Assembly: GCF_024397795.1 (NCBI RefSeq)
Contig: NZ_CP072983.1
Coordinates: 1,240,001 to 1,304,000 of the forward strand
Origin: Lactobacillus intestinalis
GTDB taxonomy: Bacteria; Bacillota; Bacilli; Lactobacillales; Lactobacillaceae
Direction: 5' to 3'
Length of the DNA: 64,000 bases
Under the pieces are notes generated by a model, which searched no databases, was not told where the DNA came from, and was given only the letters and a program-made list of their open reading frames with translations. Position 1 is the stretch's first letter. Each line of letters opens with the position of its first letter. The position numbers and the translations under genes are program-made. Below, one piece after another: positions 1-9,588 of the stretch.

Positions 1-1024
1 TACGTTCTGGAATATCCTCGCAAAAGACATCGGGATGACCAAAGTCACTATCTTGTGCAGCTAAATTTTCCCAGAGTTTCCAGGAACTGCCCTTTTTATG
101 CGTAATTGGAGCAGGATTATTTTGATCCCCATAAGTTGAAGATTCAGTAATTGAGCCATTAGTTACAAATACTAAATCATCAGGAGTTAAATCGATATCA
201 CTTTGCTTACCTTTTTTGGTCATGACAATCTTTTTAGCAATTTTCTTGCCATCTTTATGGTCAACAATTACGTTATCTACATGAACATCATAATCAATAT
301 GGACGCCATGATCTTTTAAGTAAGCTAAGACAGGTTTAACCATTGATTCATACTGATTATACTTATTAAACTTTAAAGCAGTAAAATCAGGCAATCCATC
401 AATATGATGAATAAAACGCATGCAGTAACGGCGCATTTCAGCTAGTGAGTGCCATTTTTCAAAGGCAAACATCGTTGACCAATATACCCAGAAATTAGTT
501 TCAAAAAATTCATCACTAAAGAAATCTTCAATGGTTTTACCTTCAATTTCACTTTCAGGAGTCATAATCAATTTCACAATTTCTTTAGAGCATTTACCTA
601 AACCATATTCTCCATCAGTAGGATAACGATTGCCACGTTTATAAATTAAACGACAATTTGAAGAGTTAGGATCTTTTTTATCAAGCCAATAATACTCATC
701 CAAATATGAAGCCCCCGGTACTTCCAAACTTGGAATTGAACGATACATGTCCCATAAACATTCAAAGTGGTTTTCCATTTCACGGCCCCCGCGAACTACA
801 AACCCTGCATTAGGACGGTCGGTTCCATCAAGGGAACCACCAGCTACAGGAAGTTCTTCTAAGATATGAATCTTGTCACCTTTCATCTTAGCATCCCTAA
901 TTAAGAAGACTGCAGCAGCGAGCCCTGCTAATCCACTACCAATAATATAAGCTGATTTATTATCTACACCTTCCGGCTTTTGAGTGTCTGCGAAAGCCTC
1001 ATAATTACCATTAGAATAATACAT
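1..1024 (-). CDS. Oleate hydratase (MCRA family), 5' part only
   Basis: The first 341 codons of a FAD-dependent fatty acid hydratase (myosin-cross-reactive antigen family); the 3' end lies outside the window. The family adds water to the cis-9 double bond of oleic or linoleic acid, giving 10-hydroxy fatty acids, and is thought to detoxify host unsaturated fatty acids. The start ATG at 1024 gives MYYSNGNYEAF, followed near residue 25 by a dinucleotide-binding GSGLAGLAAA loop and then the family-typical RGGREME block. It is a clear paralogue of the complete gene at 32398-34170, with the same start and the same blocks in order. It stands alone behind the terminator of the rluD-type gene. The family assignment is firm; whether this paralogue prefers a different fatty acid cannot be told. 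Confidence 0.93.
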   Translation of the reverse strand, partial: MYYSNGNYEAFADTQKPEGVDNKSAYIIGSGLAGLAAAVFLIRDAKMKGDKIHILEELPVAGGSLDGTDRPNAGFVVRGGREMENHFECLWDMYRSIPSLEVPGASYLDEYYWLDKKDPNSSNCRLIYKRGNRYPTDGEYGLGKCSKEIVKLIMTPESEIEGKTIEDFFSDEFFETNFWVYWSTMFAFEKWHSLAEMRRYCMRFIHHIDGLPDFTALKFNKYNQYESMVKPVLAYLKDHGVHIDYDVHVDNVIVDHKDGKKIAKKIVMTKKGKQSDIDLTPDDLVFVTNGSITESSTYGDQNNPAPITHKKGSSWKLWENLAAQDSDFGHPDVFCEDIPER

Positions 1025-1138
1025 ATGTATCCTCTTCTCTGTCTAAATATAGTATTTCATCTTCACTCCTAATTCTATTGAAATCGATTTCAAATATCAA
1101 TGCTTTTTACTTATTCTTATTTAACTTTACCCTTATCT

Positions 1139-1166
1139 AAAAAATAAAGCTCACCTTTTGAGCTTC
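1139..1166 (-). terminator. Intrinsic terminator of the rluD-nadK-relQ operon
   Basis: Hairpin AAGCTC / GAGCTT that overlaps the stop codon of the pseudouridine synthase gene, followed on the minus strand by a T-rich run. Confidence 0.7.
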
Positions 1167-2041
1167 ATCCATAATCTCTGCATATCAAGTGGATCATCAA
1201 TTTTAATAATGATTTCTTCATCCCCAAATGGATCTGGATATTGTAAATAAAAGCAATTTAAGGCCTGACGTTCAAAATCATCCTCTGCTCCATATAATTC
1301 ATCCCCATACAAAACATGGCCAATGGCCTGCATATGCACCCTAATTTGATGAGTTCGGCCGGTAAGAAGCTGCAACTCAACTAAACTTGCATCCTCTACT
1401 TGATCGAGCACACGATATTTAGTTTGAGCACTTTGGCCAGATGAAACTATTCCTCGTTTAACTCCATCACTGATCTTGCCAATTGGTTTATCAACTATAC
1501 CTATCAATTCATTTGAAGCAAAATTCCCATGAACAATTGCATGGTATTTTTTAATAAAAATATCTTTGCTCAATTTACTAAAACGGGCATGTGCAATTGG
1601 GTTTTTTCCAACTAAAACCAAACCAGATGTATTGCGATCTAATCTAGTGATCACATGTGGCTTAACTGCTGTCTCACCCTTATTTTCAAAATATCCTAGC
1701 ATTCGATTAACCACTGCATCATCATCTTCATAACGCGAAGGAATTGAAAGTACGCCTGCATCTTTGTTAACCACTAAATAATCTTTACTTTCTTTTACGA
1801 TCTTTAGGGGACCATAAGACGGCTTTAACCAAGGATTTTCTTTTTCCTTGCCACTTACAAAAATAACTTCATCGCCTTCTTTTAAGTTATAACTTGTATA
1901 GCGACGTTTATGATTTACTAAAATCATCCCTTGATGATGCTTTGATTTATTTAAAGCTTGCCTGGAAAAACCATTCTTAAGTAAAAAGGCCCCTAATTTT
2001 TTGGGGTCTCTTTCTTTTACTGTTAATTTAAAGATTGCCAT
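1151..2041 (-). CDS. RluA/RluD-family 23S rRNA pseudouridine synthase
   Basis: Isomerises uridine to pseudouridine in structured RNA, most likely 23S rRNA. The protein of 296 residues has an N-terminal S4-like RNA-binding part and the catalytic motif RLDRNTSG, whose aspartate is the nucleophile, then RTHQIRVHM further on, both typical of RluA-type enzymes. The longer open frame begins at 2104, but the ATG at 2041 follows a GGTGAG ribosome binding site and gives the usual MAIFKLTV start. It then overlaps the end of nadK by 14 bases, so the two are translationally close. It is the last gene of relQ-nadK-rluD, the same order as Bacillus yjbM-yjbN-yjbO. The exact target uridine is not deducible. 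Confidence 0.9.
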   Translation of the reverse strand: MAIFKLTVKERDPKKLGAFLLKNGFSRQALNKSKHHQGMILVNHKRRYTSYNLKEGDEVIFVSGKEKENPWLKPSYGPLKIVKESKDYLVVNKDAGVLSIPSRYEDDDAVVNRMLGYFENKGETAVKPHVITRLDRNTSGLVLVGKNPIAHARFSKLSKDIFIKKYHAIVHGNFASNELIGIVDKPIGKISDGVKRGIVSSGQSAQTKYRVLDQVEDASLVELQLLTGRTHQIRVHMQAIGHVLYGDELYGAEDDFERQALNCFYLQYPDPFGDEEIIIKIDDPLDMQRLWMKLKR

Positions 2042-2831
2042 TGTTCTCACCAATAAACGCATCCTGAACACGTGACCAAAAATGGTGGTGACCAAAGCGA
2101 TCAAATTGAATCACATGCCCTGAAATACGATAAACAATTTTCTTAGCATTGCGTACATCAATTCTTTCACCATCAATAGTCATTACAAAATGATCTGAAT
2201 TAGGAACAATCGTAATCCATTGATCAGGTGCAATTACAATCGGAGCAGATAAAGTTCTAAACACCCGATTATTAATTGAAGCAATTTCTGTCATCTGCAA
2301 TGCTTTTAAGCGGGGATGAATTACTGCTCCACCTAAAGATTTACTATAAGCAGTCGAACCGGTTGGAGTTGATACACAAAGACCGTCTCCACGAAAATTT
2401 TCAAATAATTGATCATCAATATAAACGTTAGCTTCTAAAGTATGTGAAACTCGCTTAACCGCAGATTCATTAAGGGCCAAGTATCTCTTTTCTTCACCGG
2501 ATTCAGTAATTAAATTAACCTCCAATAACGGATATTTAGCTGATTCAGCTTTTCTTAGAGTGAGTGCATCCACCATCTTTTCAACATCATAATTGCGCCA
2601 ATCAGTGTAAAAGCCTAAATGTCCAGTGTGAACACCAATAAATCTAATGGAATCAACTTGATTTTCGTAACGATGGAAAGCATTAATTAACGTTCCATCC
2701 CCTCCGACTGTAATTACAACATCTGGATATTTAGCATCAAAGACTACATTTTTTTCTTCTAAACATTCTCTTAAATGCTTAACAACCTTTAAAGTCTTTT
2801 CATTGTTATTATGCGCAATCGTTACCCTCAT
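2028..2831 (-). CDS. nadK: NAD kinase
   Basis: Phosphorylates NAD+ to NADP+, the only route to cellular NADP(H). The 267-residue cytoplasmic protein has the diagnostic GGDGT at residues 43-47, an ALNES motif for nucleotide binding, and the STPTGSTAYS segment of the catalytic site, so it looks complete. Its ATG overlaps the relQ stop in an ATGA arrangement at 2828-2831, pointing to translational coupling. Position between a small alarmone synthetase and an RluD-type enzyme matches the conserved Firmicutes order. Confidence 0.96.
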   Translation of the reverse strand: MRVTIAHNNNEKTLKVVKHLRECLEEKNVVFDAKYPDVVITVGGDGTLINAFHRYENQVDSIRFIGVHTGHLGFYTDWRNYDVEKMVDALTLRKAESAKYPLLEVNLITESGEEKRYLALNESAVKRVSHTLEANVYIDDQLFENFRGDGLCVSTPTGSTAYSKSLGGAVIHPRLKALQMTEIASINNRVFRTLSAPIVIAPDQWITIVPNSDHFVMTIDGERIDVRNAKKIVYRISGHVIQFDRFGHHHFWSRVQDAFIGENNGNL

Positions 2832-3460
2832 GATTTTTCCTTGCCTTTATTTCTTGTAAAAATCTTCTGCGCCTCTTGGACTTCGTCTTTGATTGAGGAC
2901 ATTTCCTCGTCTAATTTATAAGCTGCTTCAGCAGTTGATTTTAATCGTTGAGAAATATCTTCTGGATAAGACCCTTGATATTTATAATTCAAAGTATGTT
3001 CAACGGTTGCCCAGAAATTCATCGCCAAGGTTCTAATTTGAATTTCTGCGATTAAATTTTTAGGTCCCTCAGGAAGATAAACTGTATAAGAAATTACCAT
3101 GTGATAGGAGCGATATCCTGATGGTTTGGCGTTTTTAATGTAGTCGCGCTCTTCAATTACTTCCATATCATCCCGTGCATGGATTAAATCTACCACATTA
3201 TAAATATCATCTACAAATTGACACACGATTCTAATTCCCGCAATATCCTGCATATCCGTTTCAATTACTTCAGGACTAATTACTCTTCGGGTCATTTTTT
3301 CTTTAATAGAGTCCACCGTTTTAACTCTACCAATTACAAATTCAATCGGTGAATGTTCACCTTTTGTCAAAAAACTCTGTCTAAGAGAACGAAATTTAAC
3401 TTTAAGTTCACGTACAGCCTCAGTATAAGGCCATAAAAAGTTATCCCAATCTATGTCCAT
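2828..3460 (-). CDS. relQ: Small alarmone synthetase, RelQ/SAS1 type
   Basis: Makes (p)ppGpp from ATP and GDP/GTP. The 210-residue protein consists of the synthetase domain alone: it carries the SGYRSYH block that binds GTP and the EIQIRT-(x)n-EH block of the active site, with no hydrolase, TGS or ACT domain. That fits RelQ (Bacillus YjbM), which acts as a tetramer. The open frame extends to a GTG at 3493, but the ATG at 3460 has an AAAGGA ribosome binding site and yields the usual MDIDWDNF start. It heads the relQ-nadK-rluD operon and is divergent from the CYTH gene, with 78 bases between that must hold both promoters. Confidence 0.94.
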   Translation of the reverse strand: MDIDWDNFLWPYTEAVRELKVKFRSLRQSFLTKGEHSPIEFVIGRVKTVDSIKEKMTRRVISPEVIETDMQDIAGIRIVCQFVDDIYNVVDLIHARDDMEVIEERDYIKNAKPSGYRSYHMVISYTVYLPEGPKNLIAEIQIRTLAMNFWATVEHTLNYKYQGSYPEDISQRLKSTAEAAYKLDEEMSSIKDEVQEAQKIFTRNKGKEKS

Positions 3461-3538
3461 GAGAAAAAATTCCTTTCTTAACCAAACACTCACATTTTAC
3501 CATATAATAATAAAAGAAAGATTGGAGAGAATTTTAAA

Positions 3539-4153
3539 ATGACACAAAATCGCGAAATTGAAGCAAAAACAATTTTATCAAAAACCGTTTATCAAAACAT
3601 TGTTAAAGCCTTTCCCGTAAAGGCCGACTTTAAACAAGAAAACTATTATTTTGATACTACTAAGAGTCTTTTAAAACATCACAAGATAGCTTTGAGAATT
3701 AGAATTTTCAAGGATCATGCCGAACAAACATTAAAAGTCCCTGATTTGCGTCCCGTTCAAAGCAAATTCCATGAAGTTATTGAAATAAATGATAAACTAG
3801 AATTACAGCAAGCTAGATCTTTAGTTAAGCAAGCTTCTAACGATGAAGAGATAACCTTTACTGGAACGGTGGGAGCTTATTTATCTAAACATTTCAGCAC
3901 ACAAAAATATCACTTATTGACATGGAGTAAAACTGAGCGTATTTTACTAAATGGACCAGAAAATTGCGAATTAACTCTAGATGCCACTTCTTACCCCGAT
4001 AGATTCGAAGACTATGAACTAGAGATCGAAAATACTGATCCTGCACTTATCAAAAAAGTCTTATTAATGCTTGAAAAAGAATATAACTTTAAACAAACAA
4101 ATTCAAACACTAATCAAAGTAAAATTGGACGTGCGTTTGCTCATCAGGATTAA
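3539..4153 (+). CDS. CYTH domain protein (YjbK-like, putative triphosphatase)
   Basis: A 204-residue single-domain CYTH protein. The defining ExExK signature is at residues 6-10 (EIEAK), and alternating charged strands such as ALRIRIF and YELEIE that line the triphosphate tunnel follow. Members hydrolyse inorganic triphosphate or act as adenylate cyclases or thiamine triphosphatases; the YjbK branch is most likely a metal-dependent tripolyphosphatase, but the substrate is not shown here. The start has a GGAGAG ribosome binding site. It is divergent to relQ and upstream of spxH on the same strand, as in Bacillus. Confidence 0.9.
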   Translation: MTQNREIEAKTILSKTVYQNIVKAFPVKADFKQENYYFDTTKSLLKHHKIALRIRIFKDHAEQTLKVPDLRPVQSKFHEVIEINDKLELQQARSLVKQASNDEEITFTGTVGAYLSKHFSTQKYHLLTWSKTERILLNGPENCELTLDATSYPDRFEDYELEIENTDPALIKKVLLMLEKEYNFKQTNSNTNQSKIGRAFAHQD

Positions 4154-4272
4154 AATGATATAAAATGATATATTAGAATATAATGTAGGTGTATATAAGC
4201 ATATTTTTTGTTTATCAATTTGTCATTTGCTAAAGTATCAATGAATAAATTATTCAACAGAGGTGTTTTAAT

Positions 4273-4902
4273 ATGTATGAGATTTTTCTCTTTATCAACC
4301 CAATTGGCATCTATTGCTATGACATTGAAAAGCAAATTCAAGATACAATAAAAGAGCTAGACGTTGATGCATGTTATCATTTCGTCCCTATTACGAATAT
4401 TAATGCAATCAAGGAAGATGTTTTTCGTAGACGTAAAGAATCTCAAAACGTCATTGAATTATCTAAATACACAATGGCTACCACGAGGGCTCTCCAAGAT
4501 TACCATGCAATTAAGCTAACATATGGTAATAAGAAGGCTAGAAAATTCATCTTTACTCTTCAACAAAAATTATGTAAAGATTGCTCACAATATAACATTG
4601 AATTACCAGGTCAGGTAATTGATGAATTGGGTTTAAATTCAAAAAAGATAAATAGTGTAAAAGATGGTGATTATATTAATGACTCCATCCATCAAGATCA
4701 AAAATTAGCAGAACAATGGAATATTACTAAGACTCCAACTACTGTGATTTTTAAAGAAAATGATGAAAGTTGTGGAATTTTACTGGAAGGAACACTCAAA
4801 CATGATGATCTAGTCAGTTTGTTAATCCCCGAACGTAAAATTATTGAACAACCTTCATTTTACGATAAAATGTTTTCAAATAATCATTTACGATTAATCT
4901 AA
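4273..4902 (+). CDS. spxH: DsbA-like Spx adaptor, YjbH/SpxH type
   Basis: Thioredoxin-fold protein of 209 residues matching the YjbH/SpxH family, the adaptor that delivers the regulator Spx to ClpXP. The N-terminal strand MYEIFLFINP is followed by GIYC at residues 12-15, where a redox thioredoxin would have CxxC; the first cysteine is a glycine, so a disulfide role through this motif is unlikely. A second thioredoxin half with WNITKTPT holds the family cis-proline region. GAGGTG precedes the ATG. The gene lies within 2.5 kb of spx itself and converges on coiA with a 9-base overlap of stop regions. Function is inferred from family and context. Confidence 0.82.
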   Translation: MYEIFLFINPIGIYCYDIEKQIQDTIKELDVDACYHFVPITNINAIKEDVFRRRKESQNVIELSKYTMATTRALQDYHAIKLTYGNKKARKFIFTLQQKLCKDCSQYNIELPGQVIDELGLNSKKINSVKDGDYINDSIHQDQKLAEQWNITKTPTTVIFKENDESCGILLEGTLKHDDLVSLLIPERKIIEQPSFYDKMFSNNHLRLI

Positions 4903-5739
4903 ATATTGACTTACGCTATCGATGTCTCCAGGTTTGCGCCACTTCTCAAAGGGTGCATTAGGTAAAGATTCTAAAGAAAGATGTTTTTGATAAAGTTTTT
5001 TGGCAATCTCTAATCCTAATTTGCTTTTTTGCTTAATTTGAATCTGTAAATACTCGCGCTGCAAATTTGGATTAACATGATAGACATTAAAATTAGGTTT
5101 AAAGTTCCAAAATTTTTGAATCCCAAGATCATCCAAATCAAAGCTTGCTATTTGATAATGTAGCTTGCGTGTAACGGGTTCTTGTAAGATATTAAATTTT
5201 AATCGAAATTGATCCTGTGTTGGATCAATTTCCAAAAAATATTGACGCCACGATTGATTTTCTCTCATGAATATCAATTGTGTCGTTTTTATTTTGTCCT
5301 TTAAGTAGTGACGTTGACCCACAATCCAAATATCAGTAATCCCCACTTGCCGATATAGAGCATGTCGATGATTAAATTCTTCCGTACTCAAAGGAGCACA
5401 TTGAACTTCAAATGCTAATTTAGGTGACGCCAACACATCGGCTCTAATTTGACCATCGGCTAATGGAATTTCAACTTGCGCATTAAATCCCGCAGCCGTT
5501 AGCGCAGATTTAAGCATCATTTTCGAATGATAGTGTTCTTCTTTTTCTCCCATCATATTATGGATTTTATTTAAATGTTTAAAAAATGGCATTTTTTGTT
5601 GAGAAATCACTAACATCATTCTTTTACTACAGCGTGGACAGCGGTAGTCTTCATAATTCAATCCCTTTTGATTGGTCATCACTAAATGAGCCTCATTAAC
5701 GGCAGTTACTAATCTTTTATTTAACATTGCTGCGTACAA
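4894..5739 (-). CDS. coiA: Competence protein CoiA-like
   Basis: CoiA is a competence-induced protein needed for recombination after DNA uptake; its fold resembles PD-(D/E)xK nucleases. The 281-residue protein begins MYAAMLNKR and has a zinc-finger-like CPRC pair near residue 35, a conserved HYHSK segment, then IRADV followed by FEVQ, which matches the D...ExQ spacing of a nuclease-like active site. The start is probably TTG at 5739 behind GGGGCGAT; an ATG at 5727 is the alternative. It is a little short for the family but collinear. It sits beside mecA and spx, as in Bacillus. Confidence 0.88.
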   Translation of the reverse strand: MYAAMLNKRLVTAVNEAHLVMTNQKGLNYEDYRCPRCSKRMMLVISQQKMPFFKHLNKIHNMMGEKEEHYHSKMMLKSALTAAGFNAQVEIPLADGQIRADVLASPKLAFEVQCAPLSTEEFNHRHALYRQVGITDIWIVGQRHYLKDKIKTTQLIFMRENQSWRQYFLEIDPTQDQFRLKFNILQEPVTRKLHYQIASFDLDDLGIQKFWNFKPNFNVYHVNPNLQREYLQIQIKQKSKLGLEIAKKLYQKHLSLESLPNAPFEKWRKPGDIDSVSQYLD

Positions 5740-5766
5740 AATTATCGCCCCGTAATTAAGTACGCA

Positions 5767-5797
5767 AAAAAGGACGAGATTTCTCTCGTCCTTTATT
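5767..5797 (-). terminator. Terminator of mecA
   Basis: Perfect 9-bp stem (AGGACGAGA / TCTCGTCCT) with a 2-base loop and, on the minus strand, a T6 run just after the mecA stop. Confidence 0.85.
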
Positions 5798-5802
5798 TGT
5801 TG

Positions 5803-6546
5803 TTAACATGCTTTACAGAAATAAGTTCTAATACTATTTAATGCATCTCGATATAAAATGCATTTGCTGGTACGCTTAATCGCATCTAACTTTTCATCAT
5901 TAATATTGATGCCGTATTCATTGGCGATAGCCCAAGCATCCGCTGGTTTTAATTCAGGGTAAATTTCATTAAGAAATGCTAACTCTAAGTAGTATTTGCC
6001 ATCTTCATAATACAAGCTTGAGGCCAAATCATTCACTTTTAAGTTATCGGCTAATTCAATCAAAGCACCCAAATCGTCAAATTCATAAGCATGATGATTT
6101 TGAAATTTCCAAAATTCCTCTATTTCGCTATCAGAAAGTTCTTCTTCATCAACCAAATTAGGATCTGATAGATTCACTTTATCATCATCTTTTGGATTTA
6201 AATCAAAGAAGTGCGGTGCTTGAGGTTTATCTTTAGCCTCTTGTTGATCCATTGAATTTTCAGCGGCTTCTGGTTTCAACATCTTTTGAAAATCACCAGG
6301 TTTCATTCCATTTACTTTACTAATCAAGAGGTCAAGACCTCCATTATTAGGCATTACCTGGAAAGTTACTGGAACATTATTTCCAAAAGTATGATCAGTA
6401 TCTACTTCATCAAGAATGGAATAAAAGAAACGTTGAATTTTTCCTTTATCCCCTAGTAAATCTAAAACTTTTAAGCCACGATCTTCAAGTTCTTTTTTAT
6501 CAATTCTAACTCGAATAGTATTTTCATCTATACGATTAACTTCCAT
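5803..6546 (-). CDS. mecA: Adaptor protein MecA
   Basis: Adaptor that binds target proteins through its N-terminal part and the Hsp100 ATPase ClpC through its C-terminal part, sending targets to proteolysis; in Bacillus the target is ComK. The 247-residue protein has the typical MEVNRIDENTIRVRI start, an acidic low-complexity linker around residues 95-140, and a C-terminal domain containing FDDLGALIELA. The ATG at 6546 is preceded by GGGGGTGAC and is chosen over the longer frame. It lies between coiA and spx and has its own terminator. Confidence 0.93.
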   Translation of the reverse strand: MEVNRIDENTIRVRIDKKELEDRGLKVLDLLGDKGKIQRFFYSILDEVDTDHTFGNNVPVTFQVMPNNGGLDLLISKVNGMKPGDFQKMLKPEAAENSMDQQEAKDKPQAPHFFDLNPKDDDKVNLSDPNLVDEEELSDSEIEEFWKFQNHHAYEFDDLGALIELADNLKVNDLASSLYYEDGKYYLELAFLNEIYPELKPADAWAIANEYGININDEKLDAIKRTSKCILYRDALNSIRTYFCKAC

Positions 6547-6602
6547 GATTGTCACCCCCATCAGTGGAATCTCTTTTATTGTAGCGTACTTTTCAGATAA
6601 AA

Positions 6603-6636
6603 TAAAAGCGTTAGTCTTGAAAACTAGCGCTTTTAT
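6603..6636 (-). terminator. Terminator of spx
   Basis: Stem AAAAGCGcTAGT / ACTAaCGCTTTT with a 7-base loop, directly downstream of the spx stop. Confidence 0.75.
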
Positions 6637-6644
6637 CGCCCTTT

Positions 6645-7043
6645 TTACAAGTCGGCGATCTTTTGAGCTTCTGCAAGTTCTAAACGACGTACTTTACGTG
6701 GTAGGAAGCGACGAATTTCATCTTCGTTATATCCAACCTGAAGTCTTCTATCGTCCATAATAATCGGTCTTCTCAACAAACTTGAATTCTTTTCAATTAA
6801 ATCAAGCAATTGATCAATTGATAAATCATCTAAGTTAACTTTGAGTTGTTGAAAAGCCCTTGAGCGTGTAGAAATTATTTCTTCAGTCCCGTTTTCAGTC
6901 ATACGAAGAATCTGAAGCAATTCAGCCTTCGTAAGTGGCTCTGAGAAGATGTTTCTTTCCTTATATGGAATGTCATGTTTATTCAACCATGCCTTCGCTT
7001 TACGACATGAAGTACAACTTGGTGATACGTATAAATTTACCAT
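6645..7043 (-). CDS. spx: Transcriptional regulator Spx (ArsC fold)
   Basis: Spx binds the RNA polymerase alpha C-terminal domain and redirects transcription during thiol-oxidative stress. The 132-residue product is the standard Spx length. The redox switch CTSC sits at residues 10-13, and LRRPII in the second half is the conserved Spx motif. The ATG at 7043 lies behind AAGGAG; a longer frame to 7082 is ignored because it lacks one. The nearby spxH (adaptor for Spx turnover) and mecA make this a compact stress and proteolysis cluster. Confidence 0.95.
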   Translation of the reverse strand: MVNLYVSPSCTSCRKAKAWLNKHDIPYKERNIFSEPLTKAELLQILRMTENGTEEIISTRSRAFQQLKVNLDDLSIDQLLDLIEKNSSLLRRPIIMDDRRLQVGYNEDEIRRFLPRKVRRLELAEAQKIADL

Positions 7044-7238
7044 AAGCTCACGCTCCTTAGAACAAGCATTAACTTCCCTCAACTCATTAACAAGTATAAC
7101 ACATTGGCTTTCTTTTTATAAGTTGTTCTTTTTAAGATTTCATTGAATTACTTGTTATATCTAATAATAACGGTAAAGGGTGAATTATTTGTGAAATTTT
7201 TATTGATTAAACCATAAGTTTATAATTACTCCGGCCAA

Positions 7239-7282
7239 AAAAAGAAGATCAGGCAATTAATTACCTAATCTTCTTTTTGTTT
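7239..7282 (-). terminator. Terminator of ptsHI
   Basis: Long imperfect inverted repeat AAGAAGAT...ATCTTCTT just past the ptsI stop, followed by eight T residues on the minus strand. Confidence 0.8.
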
Positions 7283-7291
7283 ACAAGTAAG

Positions 7292-9025
7292 CTACTTGAT
7301 AAGCTTCTTCATTAAGTCTTCAACTAACTTTTCGTTTTCTTCAGCAGTTTCTGAAACGTAACATGCCTTGTTCGCTAATTCCTTAAGATCTTCAGTATTA
7401 AGCTTCTTCATCAAGCTTCTAATACGCAAGATTGAAGTTGCACTCATTGAGTATTCATCAAGTCCCATTGAAAGTAAAATTGGGAACATGATATTATCAC
7501 CAGCAGCTTCACCACACATACCACACCAAATACCGTTTTCATGAGCACCATCAATAGTGTGCTTAATCAAACGAAGTACGGATGGGTTATATGGTTGGTA
7601 CAAGTATGAAACATTATCATTACCACGGTCAGCAGCCATAGTGTATTGAATCAAGTCGTTAGTACCAATTGAGAAGAAGTCAACTTCCTTAGCAAATTGG
7701 TCAGCTAAAACAGCTGCAGCAGGAACTTCGATCATCATACCAACTTGTAAGTCGTCACTGATCTTAACGCCCTTCTTAACCAATTTATCCTTTTCTTCAT
7801 TTAAGATAGCTTTTGCCTTGCGTAATTCATCTAAAGTACCAATCATTGGGAACATGATACCAAGCTTACCGTATGCAGAAGCACGAAGCAAAGCTCTTAA
7901 TTGAGTACGGAAAATTTCTTCGTTCTTAAGTGAAAGTCTAATAGCACGAACACCCAAGAATGGGTTCATTTCTTCTGGTAAATCCCAGTAGTCAAGATGC
8001 TTGTCACCACCAATATCCATAGTTCTGATGATAACTTGCTTACCGTTCATACCTTCGATAACTTTCTTGTAAGCTTCGAATTGATCATCTTCGGTTGGGA
8101 AGTCTGAAGAATCCATGTACAAGAATTCGGTTCTGTATAAACCAATAGCTTCAGCACCGTTTTCGTGAACACCTGGCATATCGTTTGGAGTACCAATGTT
8201 AGCAGCAATGGTAAACTTCTTACCATCAGCAGTAACAGAAGGTTGATCCTTTAATTTACGCCATTCAGCTTTTTGCTTTAAGAAGTCTTCACCTTTTTGC
8301 TTGTATTCAGCAATTTGAGCTTCAGTTGGTTCAATGATTACATCACCATCAAGGCCATCAACGATTAACATTTGACCATTTTCAACATCCTTAGTGATTG
8401 AATCAGTACCAACAACAGCTGGAAGTTCAAGTGAACGAGCCATAATTGCTGAGTGAGCAGTACGACCACCAATATCAGTAACAAAACCCTTAACATATTT
8501 CTTGTTAAGTTGAGCAGTGTCACTTGGAGTTAAGTCGTGAGCTACAACAACAACTTCATGATCAATTGAAGCTGGATTTGGTAATTCTTTACCAAGTAAG
8601 TGGGCCATAATACGCTTTGAAACGTCGCGTACATCAGCTGCACGTTCTTGCATATATGGATTATCTGTCATTGATTCAAAAATTGAGATAAACTTTTGTG
8701 CAGTTTCATCAAGTGCAGCTTCGGCATTAATCTTTTGGCTCTTGATTTCATTTTCAATAGCGCCAGTAAATTCTGGATCATTCAAAATCATGAGGTGTGC
8801 TTCAAAAACTTGAGCTTCTTCTTCACCTAAGCTCTTCTTAGCAGTATCACGAATTTTTTCCACTTCTGCAGTTGAATCTGCGATAGCTTTCTTATAGCGA
8901 GCTACTTCATCTTCAACTGAATCTACTGTCTTTTTAGCAAATGAAAGATCAGGCTCTACCAAAAGATATGCTGGAGCAACGGCAATACCGTCACTTGCGG
9001 CAATACCTTTTAAAGTCTTGGTCAT
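7292..9025 (-). CDS. ptsI: PTS enzyme I
   Basis: Phosphoenolpyruvate-protein phosphotransferase, the first step of the sugar phosphotransferase system; it passes phosphate from PEP to HPr. The 577-residue protein has the N-terminal HPr-binding domain, the swivelling domain with the phosphorylated histidine in [11 protein letters not shown], and the C-terminal PEP-binding TIM barrel with [21 protein letters not shown] metal and PEP contacts, and GMCGEAA. The start overlaps the ptsH stop by one base (TAATG), so the two are coupled. Confidence 0.97.
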   Translation of the reverse strand: MTKTLKGIAASDGIAVAPAYLLVEPDLSFAKKTVDSVEDEVARYKKAIADSTAEVEKIRDTAKKSLGEEEAQVFEAHLMILNDPEFTGAIENEIKSQKINAEAALDETAQKFISIFESMTDNPYMQERAADVRDVSKRIMAHLLGKELPNPASIDHEVVVVAHDLTPSDTAQLNKKYVKGFVTDIGGRTAHSAIMARSLELPAVVGTDSITKDVENGQMLIVDGLDGDVIIEPTEAQIAEYKQKGEDFLKQKAEWRKLKDQPSVTADGKKFTIAANIGTPNDMPGVHENGAEAIGLYRTEFLYMDSSDFPTEDDQFEAYKKVIEGMNGKQVIIRTMDIGGDKHLDYWDLPEEMNPFLGVRAIRLSLKNEEIFRTQLRALLRASAYGKLGIMFPMIGTLDELRKAKAILNEEKDKLVKKGVKISDDLQVGMMIEVPAAAVLADQFAKEVDFFSIGTNDLIQYTMAADRGNDNVSYLYQPYNPSVLRLIKHTIDGAHENGIWCGMCGEAAGDNIMFPILLSMGLDEYSMSATSILRIRSLMKKLNTEDLKELANKACYVSETAEENEKLVEDLMKKLIK

Positions 9026-9291
9026 TATTCAGCTAAACCTTCTTTTTTCATAGTATCTGCAATTGCGTCCAATGCGTCCTTTTCGTCATCACCTTCAGCA
9101 GTGATAGTAACGTCAGCATTTTGACCAACACCAAGTGACATAACGCCCATGATTGACTTCAAGTTTACAGACTTACCGTTGTATTCCAAGTTAATGTCTG
9201 AACCAAACTTTGAAGCTGCTTGTACTAACAAAGTAGCTGGACGTGCATGAATACCTGTTTCTGCAATAATATGAAAATCGCGTTTTTCCAT
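9025..9291 (-). CDS. ptsH: PTS phosphocarrier protein HPr
   Basis: HPr accepts phosphate from enzyme I on a histidine and delivers it to sugar-specific EIIA proteins. In Firmicutes HPr kinase also phosphorylates it on serine for CcpA-dependent catabolite control. The 88-residue sequence places both sites exactly: His15 in GIHARPAT and Ser46 in LKSIMGV. The ATG at 9291 follows AAAGGAG; eight extra codons upstream are not used. It is the first gene of ptsHI. Confidence 0.98.
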   Translation of the reverse strand: MEKRDFHIIAETGIHARPATLLVQAASKFGSDINLEYNGKSVNLKSIMGVMSLGVGQNADVTITAEGDDEKDALDAIADTMKKEGLAE

Positions 9292-9352
9292 TGTGAATAT
9301 CTCCTTTAAAATCAAAAAATTAAAACTGGTAATAAAATACCTATTCGGTACT

Positions 9353-9381
9353 AGATTATCATTTTTTCACGAATTGCACAA
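9353..9381 (-). promoter_or_regulatory. Candidate sigma-A promoter of ptsHI
   Basis: TTGTGC and TAATCT spaced by 17 bases on the minus strand, about 60 bases upstream of the ptsH start. A fair but not perfect match. Confidence 0.5.
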
Positions 9382-9405
9382 CCATTATGTAACAGTTTTC
9401 ATTAT

Positions 9406-9588
9406 TTAATCATCGCTATTTACAGCGGTATAAATAATGCTTCCACCTCGTTGGGCTTTTCCTGTTATCGATTGCCGTTTTTCGTAATTTCTCAGAGTTT
9501 TTTGAAATTCAAAAGCGTTATTTGCTTCAACTTTATATTCCTTCAACTCTTTATTGACCAATTGGTCAAGAATTTTTTGATAATCCAC
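9406..9588 (-). CDS. Small conserved-looking protein of unknown function
   Basis: A 60-residue, highly charged soluble protein (MDYQKILDQLVNKELKEY...) with a predicted helical N-terminal half and no recognised motif. It lies between ptsH and clpE and is transcribed away from clpE. The start has only a weak ribosome binding site. It looks like a genuine small lactobacillar gene because no competing frame exists, but I cannot assign a function. Confidence 0.55.
   Translation of the reverse strand: MDYQKILDQLVNKELKEYKVEANNAFEFQKTLRNYEKRQSITGKAQRGGSIIYTAVNSDD

Noticed and set aside
3461..3493. Longer N-terminus of the relQ gene starting with GTG
   Set aside because: No ribosome binding site; the ATG at 3460 has AAAGGA and gives the family start.
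4150..4341. Minus-strand frame of 63 codons across the CYTH-spxH intergenic region
   Set aside because: It overlaps the promoter and start of spxH, has no ribosome binding site and no recognisable sequence.
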